Both the position numbers and the translations under genes were made by a program. This document shows positions 17,619-25,663 of a stretch of DNA of 64,000 nt, one piece after another. Source of the stretch: DATARR01 sp036376245 (GTDB lineage: Bacteria > Acidobacteriota > Thermoanaerobaculia > Multivoradales > UBA5704). The notes below the pieces were generated by a model, which saw nothing but the letters and a program-made list of their open reading frames with translations, had not been told where the DNA came from and searched no databases. Within the stretch, counting starts at the first letter, position 1. Each line of letters opens with the position of its first letter. The DNA lies in assembly GCA_036376245.1 (NCBI GenBank), contig DASVAS010000097.1, forward strand, positions 4,550 through 68,549, read 5' to 3'.

Positions 17619-18223
17619 CGCGAGCTCCGGGCCGGCATGACAGGCCATGGAGCGGCGGCGGCTTTGGCCATCACCCGCTTCGAGTCGCGGGCGAACCGGC
17701 GCTGGAGCATCCGGGCGAGGGGGCTCCCCAGGCGCGCCATGGGAGCGTTCGGCCGCGAGAAGGCGAAGATGTCGTACCAGACCGAGCCGTCCTCGTGGTG
17801 CCACTCGACCGAGAAGCGCTCCTCGCCCCGCTCGGCGTGCTCCGGCAAGGTGCCGTAGGCGAAGCCGAAGCGGACCACCGGGCCTTCCTCGTCGATCGTG
17901 TAGACGATCCGGCAGGCGCTGAGGGACCAGAAGCCGAAGTGCCGCGCCCGCACGGCGACCGTGGTGCCGGGCTCGATGGGAGCGCTGGTGGGATAGGACG
18001 AGACCCAGCCCAGGTCGAGATGCTTCCAGCTCCGGATCGCCTCGACGGCGCGCGCGAAGGCCGCCCGGCCCTCGCCGATCTGGACGCGGTTGTGGTCGAT
18101 CTGGTAGCCGGTGGGCGCGCCGCGCAAGGAATGGCCGACCTCGCGGTACGAGAACGTGCGGTTGCGCTGGGCGGCCAGGAACCGCTCCATTCGCTTCGGG
18201 TCGGGTTTGGTGAACAGAAACAC
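17615..18223 (-). CDS. DUF1990 family protein
   Basis: This 202-residue soluble protein matches DUF1990 by FSYREVGHSLRGAPTGYQID near residue 25, then RSWKHLDLGWV and RHFGFWSLSACRIVYTIDEEG, ending with the family's EWHHEDGSVWYDIFAFSRP. The family has a lipid- or steroid-binding-like fold and no settled function. It is the first gene of a coupled pair with the methyltransferase (GTGA overlap). It is divergent from the AhpD-like pair with 68 bp between. Confidence 0.85.
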   Translation of the reverse strand: MFLFTKPDPKRMERFLAAQRNRTFSYREVGHSLRGAPTGYQIDHNRVQIGEGRAAFARAVEAIRSWKHLDLGWVSSYPTSAPIEPGTTVAVRARHFGFWSLSACRIVYTIDEEGPVVRFGFAYGTLPEHAERGEERFSVEWHHEDGSVWYDIFAFSRPNAPMARLGSPLARMLQRRFARDSKRVMAKAAAAPWPVMPARSSR

Positions 18224-18291
18224 GCGGCGAGGGAGCGTACCATGACCGAAGGAGGCAGGAGTACAATCGCGCGAATCCTGAGGAGGAGCCC

Positions 18292-18630
18292 ATGGAGCGA
18301 CACGCCGGTCTGCCGCAACGTCTGAAGGAGTCCATCCTGGGACCCCAGGGGAAGACGGACGCCGCCCTGCGGCGGGCGATCGAGGCCCGGGCCGAGGAGC
18401 TGGCGGGAGGACCGCCGGCGGACGTCGCCGCCATCCCGGACAACCTCCGCGAGACGGTCGACACCGTGTCCCGGCACGCCTACAGGATTACGGACGAGGA
18501 CGTCCAGGCCCTCCTCCGGGCCGGCTACTCGGAGAACGACCTCTTCGAGATCTTCGCCGCCGCGTCCGTGGGGGCGGGGATGGAGCGGCTGGAGCGCGGG
18601 CTCGCCGCGCTGAAAGGAGAAAGGCGATGA
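18292..18630 (+). CDS. Carboxymuconolactone decarboxylase/AhpD-like small protein (no cysteine)
   Basis: This 112-residue all-helical protein resembles the C-terminal helices of the CMD/AhpD fold: RETVDTVSRHAYRITDEDVQALLRAGYSENDLFEIFAAAS, followed by GAGMERLERGLAAL. It has no cysteine and therefore lacks the CxxC redox centre, so it is probably a partner or scaffold for the next gene, which has one. ATGA overlap joins the two genes. An oxidative-stress role for the pair is inference. Confidence 0.75.
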   Translation: MERHAGLPQRLKESILGPQGKTDAALRRAIEARAEELAGGPPADVAAIPDNLRETVDTVSRHAYRITDEDVQALLRAGYSENDLFEIFAAASVGAGMERLERGLAALKGERR

Positions 18631-19208
18631 GGCTCAAGAAGGTCGAGCGCGGGGAGGGGATCCTGCGGCTGGCTTTTCCCATCCTGCCCTTGAAGCTCGG
18701 CGCCCGGGTGCCGGACGTGGTGCGCACCCTGATGTACCGGCCCGAGGTCTTCGGCAAGGCCTACAACGCCTGGATCCAGCAGATCCTCCGCGGACCCTCG
18801 AAGTGGAGCGTCTGGGAAAGGGAGCTGTTCGCCGCCTTCACGTCGAGCTGCAACCAATGCGTGTTCTGAAGGGAGCAGCACGGCGCGGTCGCGTCGATGT
18901 CCAGCGGTGACGATGCGGTGGTCGGGGCGGTCCTGGAGAACTACCGGACGGCCCCCATCCCGGAGAAGATGCGGGCGATGCTCGCCTTCCTGGAGAAGCT
19001 GACCCTTCGCCCGGCCGAGGTCGGCCCCGGGGACATGGAGCCCCTGCGGGCCGCGGGCCTCACGGACGAGGAGATCGAGGACGCCATCCACATCTGCGCC
19101 AATTTCAACATCATCAACCGCATGGCCGACGCCCTCGGCTTCCGGCTGCCGACGCGGAAGGTCTACGAGGGGAGCGCCCGCATACTCCTGAAAAAGGGCT
19201 ATGCCTGA
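18627..19208 (+). CDS. AhpD-like peroxidase-related protein with in-frame TGA; probable selenoprotein
   Basis: Read through TGA at 18867-18869, this frame gives one 193-residue AhpD/CMD-fold protein. The TGA is residue 81 within SSCNQCVF-U-REQHGAVAS. This makes C78-x-x-U81-x3-H85, matching the AhpD active-site motif CxxCxxxH with Sec in place of the second Cys. AhpD-like proteins with Sec are already known from metagenomic selenoproteomes. The sequence after TGA continues the same domain (VVGAVLENYRTAPIPEKMRAMLAFLEKLT, then GLTDEEIEDAIHICANFNIINRMADALGF), with no shift of frame. Conventional annotation would split it at 18869 and begin a second gene at the ATG 18897. The gene is coupled to the CMD-like gene upstream. 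Expected role: peroxide or organic hydroperoxide reduction. Confidence 0.8.
18891..18916 (+). promoter_or_regulatory. Candidate bacterial SECIS hairpin in the AhpD-like mRNA
   Basis: Beginning 22 nt after the UGA, GCGUCG pairs with CGAUGC in six base pairs (one G-U). The 14-nt apical part may fold further through U-G, G-U, U-G and C-G pairs. Distance and size fit bacterial SECIS models. The usual G at the start of the loop is not clear-cut, so the fold needs computation. Confidence 0.4.
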
Positions 19209-19313
19209 CTCGTTTTAGCTTTAGCTAGCACCCTCATATTTTAGTAGAGGTATGGATCGCCTTCGCGGTCCCCGGGATTCTTCTCTCCGGTGCCTTCCTC
19301 GAAAGGAGAGTGC

Positions 19314-20726
19314 ATGAGCCGTCTCCGTTCCCACCTGAGCCCCCGTCTGATCGTCCTCCTGTTCGTCCTGACCCTGGGGGCTTCGCTCTTCGCCTTCGCG
19401 GCGACCAGCACCAGCACCCAGACGCAGACCGAGCTCGGGACCACCCAGCAGCAGACCGCCGTGCGGACGAGCCGCGAGACTTCGCTGCTGCCGCTCCGCT
19501 CCGCGTGCCCGGTGATCCCCGCAAAAGAGCTGTTCATCACCGACGTCTCGGTGGTGGACGACTGCATCCGCACCACCTGGGGTCCCTGCCTGGGCCCGGC
19601 GCCGGTGTTGCCGGCCACGCAGGGCGCCTGGACGTTCGGCGCCAACATGGCCGCGGTGGCGGGCACGAACAACCCGGCCACCCTCTCGAACTTCACCCTC
19701 CAGTGGCTCAACACCTGGTCGGTCAACCAGACCATCAACAGCGACCCGGTGCCGGCGCGGCCCGACGTGCAGACGCTGATCATCAATCCCTGGATGGCCG
19801 CCAGCGGCGGCACGACCCTCGACATGAAGAAGGCGCCGTTCCGGCTGCTGGCCATCGTGGCGCGGCTCGACCTGCGGCAGAACGCGGGCTACTCGGGCGG
19901 CAACACGGCGGGCGAAGGCCGGTTCGTCTACAACCTGCTGGACGCGGGCGGCAACCCGACGCAGTTCCTGGTCATCTTCGAGTACGGTCTGGACGCCAGG
20001 GACTGCTTCTCGGTCCTCGACTGGGCCAAGGCCTGGCACGGGCTGGGCTCCTTCGCTTTCGGCCCGAGCTACAACGCGGCGCTGCAGTCGGTGACGGACC
20101 GTTTCGCCACCATCGGCGCCTCGCCGGGCAAGCCCAACGGCAGCGCCATCAACCAGGTGCGCACCAACGACTTCCACCTGCTGCGACCCTGGGAGCTGCG
20201 GGAGTTCAAGCTGAACGCCAAGGTGCTGGTCGTGCCGTCGCCCCTGTCGCCGTTCACGGTGGCGCAGACGCCGGCCAGGAGCCTCCAGCAGACGGCGGCG
20301 ATCTCGACCTACGTCAACGCCAACGAGCCGTCGATCCTGGCGCACACCCACGTCGTGCCGCTGGTCTGGGCCGCCGCGCCGTTCCGGGGCGGCGCTTCGC
20401 CGCACAGCCTCGACCTCGGCTGGGACGGCCCGCCGCCGGTCTGCACCTCGATCGTCAATCCCGAGGCGCGCCACGCCTTCTCGCTCGACACCTGCAGCGG
20501 CTGCCACGGCGACGAGACGGCGACCGTCTTCAAGCACGTCGAGCCGCGGCTCCCGGGGGCTCCATCGGCTCTCTCCACCTTCCTGACCGGCGGCTCGGCC
20601 GTCGACATGTGCGGCCGGAACCACAATTTCGGCGACATCGAACGCCGCCGGGTCGATCTCTGCCAGCTCCTGGACAAGACCTGCTCGCAGGTCTCGGAAG
20701 AGCCGGTGGTGACGTTCGTCCACTGA
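19314..20726 (+). CDS. Exported protein with a CxxCH motif
   Basis: This 470-residue protein has a signal peptide (about residues 1-30, ending FAFAA). I chose ATG 19314 because AAGGAGAG is 3 nt upstream; an ATG-less extension begins at 19290. The body has beta-rich segments without a recognised domain (FVYNLLDAGGNPTQFLVIFEYGL, NDFHLLRPWELREFKLN). Near residue 395 is LDTCSGCHGDET, a CxxCH that could bind a c-type heme covalently after export, and four more cysteines follow. A single heme site late in a long protein is odd for a cytochrome. It could also be a metal site. It may be an extracytoplasmic enzyme or surface protein of unknown role. Confidence 0.72.
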   Translation: MSRLRSHLSPRLIVLLFVLTLGASLFAFAATSTSTQTQTELGTTQQQTAVRTSRETSLLPLRSACPVIPAKELFITDVSVVDDCIRTTWGPCLGPAPVLPATQGAWTFGANMAAVAGTNNPATLSNFTLQWLNTWSVNQTINSDPVPARPDVQTLIINPWMAASGGTTLDMKKAPFRLLAIVARLDLRQNAGYSGGNTAGEGRFVYNLLDAGGNPTQFLVIFEYGLDARDCFSVLDWAKAWHGLGSFAFGPSYNAALQSVTDRFATIGASPGKPNGSAINQVRTNDFHLLRPWELREFKLNAKVLVVPSPLSPFTVAQTPARSLQQTAAISTYVNANEPSILAHTHVVPLVWAAAPFRGGASPHSLDLGWDGPPPVCTSIVNPEARHAFSLDTCSGCHGDETATVFKHVEPRLPGAPSALSTFLTGGSAVDMCGRNHNFGDIERRRVDLCQLLDKTCSQVSEEPVVTFVH

Positions 20727-20766
20727 CGCTCGCCGGCCCGTCCGCCTTCCATTTCGTGATGATGAC

Positions 20767-20797
20767 GCCAGCCGCGCGCTCCTCCGCCGCGGCTGGC
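20767..20797. terminator. Bidirectional hairpin terminator
   Basis: GCCAGCCGCG pairs perfectly with CGCGGCTGGC around an 11-nt loop between the convergent genes ending at 20726 (+) and 20811 (-). No T-run follows on either strand. Confidence 0.6.
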
Positions 20798-20810
20798 GGC
20801 TCGTCCGCCT

Positions 20811-22712
20811 CTACAGTCCGTCGAGATTTCCCAGGAGCGGACGGTCGCCCGCATGTCCGAAGGACAGTTCAGCTTCCAGGCGTCCGCCGTCGTGGGCTGT
20901 ATCGCAGAGGAAACGGCCGACGCGGAGCAGGCAGGCATCGTCGCGTCCGTCGCCGTCGAAGTCGCCCAGGACGGGCAGGTCTCCACGGAGGGTTGGGAGA
21001 TCGAGGACCACCTCCGCGGCCCCGCCGTCATGAGCCGTGTCGCAGAGCAGACGCGAGCCGCGGAAGACGCACGGATCGTCGCGGCCATCGCCGTCGAGAT
21101 CACCCAGCAGCGGGAGGTCGCCCGGGTCACCGAAGGCGAGGGACCATTCCGCGCGTCCGCCGTCCCGCTTGGTGTCACAGAGGAAGAACCGGCCCGAGCG
21201 GACGCAGGGATCGGCGCGTCCATCGCCGTTGACGTCGCCCAGCAGAGGCGTCTCGTCGGGTCGTCCGAAGCGGACCGAGAATTCCATGGCGCCGCCTTCG
21301 TGATCCGTGTCGCAGAGCAGCGCGCGGCCCCGCCGCAGACAGGGGTCCGCGCGTCCGTCGCCGTCCACGTCGCCGAACAGGGGCACATCGCCGGGATAGA
21401 GCCGCATCGCCAGCGGCAACTCGGCCTCGCCGCCGGTCCGCCCGGTGTCGCAGCGGACCTCGGCGCCAGACCACACACAGGGCTCATCCGCCGGGGAGGC
21501 GGCGTAGCGCCGGAACAGGACCGGTCCGGTCTCTATGTAATGGAGAAGGAACGTTCCGTTCGGTCCGAACACGACGGTGGGCTCCCACTGGTCGTTCTGA
21601 CTGAGCGGATCTGCGATGACGATCTCCGGCCCGACACGGCGGCCGTCCTTGCGGAAGAGTTGCGCCCGCACGTGCCAGCCGAAGAACTGCCCCTGGGTGG
21701 GATCGAAGCTCTGCCAGGCGATGACGAAGTTACCGTGCCGGTCCGCCGCCACGCTGGGGTAGCGCTGGGCGGAAAGGCGGATGGGGTTGACCACGAACAT
21801 CCGGCCAATCTTCTCTCCGGTGCCGGACGCCCGCTGAGCGTAGATATCCTGGAAAGGACCGTTGACGTCCTTGCCTTCCCAGACAGCAATGGAATTCCCC
21901 TGGCCGTCTACGGCCACCGAGGCGGCGAAGCTCCTGTCGGCCGGCGTCCGGGCGCGGTTGAAGCGCACCCGCGGGCTGAGGGGGGCTCCCTGCAAGGCGA
22001 AGCGCTGCTCGAAGAGATCGCAGTCGATGAAGATATCCCCGCAGGAAGCCCAGGACACAGACAGGACCTCAGATCCAATCCGACTCATGCTGATAGCCTG
22101 CAAGTCCCTCCCAGGTTCCGCATCCGGTCGGAACTCGCGAATCTCAGCCCCGGTCGTAGAGTCGAAGGTGGAGACCGAGACGAAATAAGGTCGGGCGGCG
22201 TTCTCTCCCAGCTTGGTGCCCAGGACGATCAGGTGCTCCTCGTCCAGGACTGTAACCTGCTGGTGTCGGAACAAGGGATGGGTGCCGAGATGAACGGGGT
22301 CAGCGCTTGGCGCGCCTGTGGCAGAGTAGCGGCGGGCTACATTGCCAACTGGTTCGCCCAGATCGTACCAGACCGCCCAGAAACCATCTTCATCCGTTGG
22401 CACTGGAACTAAGCGGGAGGCACTCTCCCGCTGGGCGGTGAAGGCCTGCCGGACCAGGATCTCAGAGCCAAGAGGCTCCCCGAGTTGAGAGAAGCTCTTG
22501 ACCTGAAGGTTGTCTACCGCTTCATCGCCCGTGCGGAAGCCGAAAAGGAAATGACCATCAGGGTAAAAAGCCACCCGAGGCTCAGAGCCGCTGTCAGTTG
22601 CAGGATGAAGGACACGCTCTCCTTCGATCGGACTTTGGGCCTGGACAGATACCGAACAGGCCAGACAGCTCAAGATCAATACCAAAAGGGAAGGTCGAGG
22701 CTTGGTCTTCAC
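20811..22712 (-). CDS. Exported beta-propeller-like protein with five DxDGDG repeats
   Basis: This 633-residue protein starts with GTG and has a signal peptide (about residues 1-25, ending SVQA). Residues 30-400 hold repeats with GNSIAVWEGKD, GNFVIAWQSFDP and similar, as in beta-propeller blades. The C-terminal 220 residues are five units of about 45 residues: CxxxGxxLLCDTxxxGG...GDxPLLGDxDGDGRxDP. Each has a DxDGDGxxD calcium site like FG-GAP/VCBS repeats and a Cys pair that could form a disulfide. The last unit is truncated after LGNLDGL. It follows the DUF4038-type gene by 20 bp and is probably in its operon. It may be a secreted adhesin or carbohydrate-associated protein. Confidence 0.78.
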   Translation of the reverse strand: MKTKPRPSLLVLILSCLACSVSVQAQSPIEGERVLHPATDSGSEPRVAFYPDGHFLFGFRTGDEAVDNLQVKSFSQLGEPLGSEILVRQAFTAQRESASRLVPVPTDEDGFWAVWYDLGEPVGNVARRYSATGAPSADPVHLGTHPLFRHQQVTVLDEEHLIVLGTKLGENAARPYFVSVSTFDSTTGAEIREFRPDAEPGRDLQAISMSRIGSEVLSVSWASCGDIFIDCDLFEQRFALQGAPLSPRVRFNRARTPADRSFAASVAVDGQGNSIAVWEGKDVNGPFQDIYAQRASGTGEKIGRMFVVNPIRLSAQRYPSVAADRHGNFVIAWQSFDPTQGQFFGWHVRAQLFRKDGRRVGPEIVIADPLSQNDQWEPTVVFGPNGTFLLHYIETGPVLFRRYAASPADEPCVWSGAEVRCDTGRTGGEAELPLAMRLYPGDVPLFGDVDGDGRADPCLRRGRALLCDTDHEGGAMEFSVRFGRPDETPLLGDVNGDGRADPCVRSGRFFLCDTKRDGGRAEWSLAFGDPGDLPLLGDLDGDGRDDPCVFRGSRLLCDTAHDGGAAEVVLDLPTLRGDLPVLGDFDGDGRDDACLLRVGRFLCDTAHDGGRLEAELSFGHAGDRPLLGNLDGL

Positions 22713-22732
22713 CCTGTCTTTGCTCCTATGGC

Positions 22733-25510
22733 TCAGCGTCGGTTCAAGAACCGGCGAGAGGAAGATCTTAGCAGGGTTCCTGCTGCATCATATTCATACC
22801 AGACGATCTCAAATTCGCCGTTGGGCTGCACCTCGAGATGAGCAAGCGTTTGGCTCTCTTGTCCGTTTTCATCCACAGCGAATTCGGGGCCCAGGGGGAG
22901 GCCTAGCCGGTCGAAACGGCGAGCAAAGACCCTGACGGGTTCACCCTCTTGTCCCGCGCTTTCCCATGCCACGACAAAGTCACCCCGCTTCGACATTCCC
23001 GCGAGGGGTGAGCTCTGGTGGCCTTCAATCAGAGAGTTGACCTGAAACTCGGCGCCATCAGGATTTCCGTTGTGGTCGTACCGTTGAGCGAAGATACCCC
23101 CGAAATCGCCGTCCTGATCAAAGCTCATCCAAACCACCACGGATGCTCCGGATGGAGAGGCCGCAGCAGCGGGTTCCGCCTGGTCGTGTTGTATGTGAGT
23201 GTTGACCTGGAATTCACTGCCGAGGGACCGACCCTGATTATCGAAACGGCGGCCGAAGATCCCCCACATCGAGCCATCCTGGTGCTCCGACTCCCACACG
23301 ACAAGGAAGCTCCCACCAGGGCCACGGGCAACGAAGGGCTGCTTTCGGAAGAAGCCATCTGAAGGATCGTTGAGATTTACGGGAGGTCCCAACAATTCAC
23401 CATTGGCCGTCAGAGCCTGCCCTCGAACAAGAGTGTCCTCTGCAGTCAGCTCCGGCCATACTTGAAGAGCATTGACAGCGGTAATCTCTCCTTCTTCGTT
23501 CACTTTGGCTCCTGTTTTGTCTATGACGAGCACCCACTCGCAGCAACTCCCAGGCTTTGTAAACTCATACACGCCAGATCCTATAGATTGGCAAGATGGT
23601 GATTTTGCCGGTTCCGTTACGTTGTTCAACGGGTTGATCCAAGTAGGTGTCCAGTCCAGGCTCCCACAAGTAAAAGCGGGTACAAGGCTGCTCAAGTTGA
23701 GTCTGATACGGTCGCCGCTGTTATTCGGCAGATAAGCCATATTGAAGAAGAAGTTGCTGGAGCGGGCGAATACCATCTTCTTGTCTTCCGCCGTTTGCTG
23801 ATTAAGGATCTTGGCGGGGTCCGGCGAAAAATCCTTCCACGGCCTCATCTTGAAAAGGGAAGCCATCTTTTGCATGTCCCAAGCCGAGTGGGCCTGGACA
23901 GTTGGCACAGTCCCCACTGTCGTGGGCACCGGCCCCAGATTGGTGGAGAGGGTGGAGGACGTAACGTTCCACAAAGTGAAGTAGTCCGCTCCATAGGTAA
24001 ACCCGAAGGAGCCGGAGAGCGCGCTCAGGTAGGCCGTCTGGCGCACATAGGGACGGCTGTCCGGTGGCGTCGCGGAGCCGGGACTGGCAGGGTTCCCGTC
24101 ATACACCGCTTCGCCGTTGGCTACGGGTTTGGTCGGCGCGGTGGCCTTGAAAAGATCCTCGGACATCGTCCGGGCCCGCCGGGTCACGCAATGGACCGCC
24201 GTCTCATCCTCGGGGCCGGGGTTGTCCGGTTGGTTGAATGGCGGATAGTCCCGGCGGGGATCGCACGGCTGCTCCTGGCCGGGCTGGATCTGGATCCGCA
24301 GGTTCTTGCAGTGACCGCTCTGGAAGAGGTGGAAGTCGTGCCAGGTCTGAGCCTGCAGGGGGATGGTGTAGTCCGCGCAGGTGGACTTGCCGCCCGCGTG
24401 ATGCGTGACCAGATGCGCCGGCGCCGCCTGGTCCATGGCGGCCCCCACACTGTTGGCCAGGGTCTGGCTCTGGCTGGTCAAGGCGTGATCAAAGCCCGGG
24501 GAGAGGATCACGTGGTGCCCCGCCAGGCGCGCGGCGAGGTTGCGGGCGAAGATGCTGAGCCAGGTAGGGCTGCCGAGCGTCGGGCTGGGATAGGCGAACG
24601 GCTCCATGACGCCGGCCATCGCGACCACCAACCCCTTGGCGTTGGCATCTTGGATCTTGGCCTCGAGCTGCTGCCAGTAGGGCGGGTTCCAGCGCGAGCA
24701 GTTGTTGGGCACCACGGTGCCGTCCGAGGTGCATCCCGTGAGTTGCTGGAACGCTTCGGCTTCGGTGATGCCGGCGAAGTGTGGGGTGGTGCCCAGCAGG
24801 ATGACGGAGAAGCCCTGCTTCTTCCGGCTGTCCAGATAGGTCGCCCAGTCGCCGGAACGAGTGGCTTTCTTGCCGGCTGCCCAGGCGGTGTCCGCCAGCC
24901 AGAAGAAGGGGACGCTTGTGGAGCCCTGCTTGAGGAAGCGGCGGTTGCTGGGGGCGATCTGGAGGAAGCCGCGGTCGTAGCGGTCGTTGGCCACGGTAGC
25001 CGCATTGACGGTGAAGGTGCCGGTGGCGAGGCCTCCGGCCAGGTACGAGGAGCTGTTCAGGTTTGGGTCGGTGGCGCAGTCCTTCACCGAGGCGGGAGCG
25101 CCGGCGCGTTTGCGGCACCGGACGTCCCATTTATAGGTGGCGGCGGCGCCACCGGCGCCGGCCGGCAGGGCGGTGCGGATGCGGAAGGCTTCCTGGCCGG
25201 TAGTCTCGGTGCAGTCCCAGAACCCCCAGCCGGAGCGGACGAGGGCGTTGGTGGAGGCGTTGCGGAATTCGACCGTGATCTCCAGGTCGCGGTAGGCGTT
25301 GGCGCCGGCGTAACCGGTGGAGCGCAGGGTCTTCTGCCAGCATCGCCACTGGTTGACGGTGCTGGTCTCCTGACATGCGACAGGGCTCTGCGGCGCGGGG
25401 CAGGTCTGGCCGGCGGCGGCGTGCGGCAGGAGCGCCAGGAGCAGCAGGCCCAGGACGATCTTGAACAGCCGCTGCCGATTTCCGGAGTTACCTCTACGGC
25501 TTTGAACCAT
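22733..25510 (-). CDS. Exported DUF4038 (apiosidase-like) protein with C-terminal propeller-like repeats
   Basis: This 925-residue protein has a signal peptide (about residues 15-35) and an N-terminal Ig-like region (40-160). A glycosidase-like TIM-barrel domain follows (about 190-600): RRFLKQGSTSVPFFWLADTAW, SRKKQGFSVILLGTTPHF and AGHHVILSPGFDH match the DUF4038 apiosidase-like family (GH140-related). The C-terminal third has propeller-like units, GGSFLVVWESEHQDGSMWGIFGRRFDNQG and alike, each about 55 residues. The start is supported by GGGAGG 5 nt upstream. The 3' part (22.7-23.8 kb) has clearly lower G+C than the rest, suggesting a different history. Substrate and catalytic residues are uncertain. 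Confidence 0.8.
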   Translation of the reverse strand: MVQSRRGNSGNRQRLFKIVLGLLLLALLPHAAAGQTCPAPQSPVACQETSTVNQWRCWQKTLRSTGYAGANAYRDLEITVEFRNASTNALVRSGWGFWDCTETTGQEAFRIRTALPAGAGGAAATYKWDVRCRKRAGAPASVKDCATDPNLNSSSYLAGGLATGTFTVNAATVANDRYDRGFLQIAPSNRRFLKQGSTSVPFFWLADTAWAAGKKATRSGDWATYLDSRKKQGFSVILLGTTPHFAGITEAEAFQQLTGCTSDGTVVPNNCSRWNPPYWQQLEAKIQDANAKGLVVAMAGVMEPFAYPSPTLGSPTWLSIFARNLAARLAGHHVILSPGFDHALTSQSQTLANSVGAAMDQAAPAHLVTHHAGGKSTCADYTIPLQAQTWHDFHLFQSGHCKNLRIQIQPGQEQPCDPRRDYPPFNQPDNPGPEDETAVHCVTRRARTMSEDLFKATAPTKPVANGEAVYDGNPASPGSATPPDSRPYVRQTAYLSALSGSFGFTYGADYFTLWNVTSSTLSTNLGPVPTTVGTVPTVQAHSAWDMQKMASLFKMRPWKDFSPDPAKILNQQTAEDKKMVFARSSNFFFNMAYLPNNSGDRIRLNLSSLVPAFTCGSLDWTPTWINPLNNVTEPAKSPSCQSIGSGVYEFTKPGSCCEWVLVIDKTGAKVNEEGEITAVNALQVWPELTAEDTLVRGQALTANGELLGPPVNLNDPSDGFFRKQPFVARGPGGSFLVVWESEHQDGSMWGIFGRRFDNQGRSLGSEFQVNTHIQHDQAEPAAAASPSGASVVVWMSFDQDGDFGGIFAQRYDHNGNPDGAEFQVNSLIEGHQSSPLAGMSKRGDFVVAWESAGQEGEPVRVFARRFDRLGLPLGPEFAVDENGQESQTLAHLEVQPNGEFEIVWYEYDAAGTLLRSSSRRFLNRR

Positions 25511-25599
25511 GAGACCTCCCTCCTCTCACAAGTGACAGCTGTGTACAGGTAAGTTGCCGCCGCGGCCTGGAGAGGGACAAGGGAGGAAAGCGATCCCGA

Positions 25600-25637
25600 A
25601 AGAAAGAGGCCGCCCCCGAGGCGGGACGGCCTTTTGA
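25600..25637 (-). terminator. Rho-independent terminator after the porin gene
   Basis: AAAAGGCCGTCCC and GGGGCGGCCTCTTT on the minus strand form a GC-rich stem with a CGCCTC loop and a pyrimidine-rich tail. It lies 27 bp after the porin stop. The plus strand also has CTTTT after the stem. Confidence 0.75.
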
Positions 25638-25663
25638 GAACCAAACGTGGAGGCGGGCAGGCT

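Noticed and set aside
17649..18464. N-terminal extension of the methyltransferase frame to 18464
   Set aside because: It runs antisense and out of frame through DUF1990 and the AhpD-like gene and is Arg/Pro-rich; GTG 17618 is coupled to DUF1990.
18870..19208. A separate gene starting at ATG 18897 after the short AhpD-like frame
   Set aside because: The frame is the same before and after the TGA, the two parts make one AhpD domain, and no ribosome site precedes 18897.
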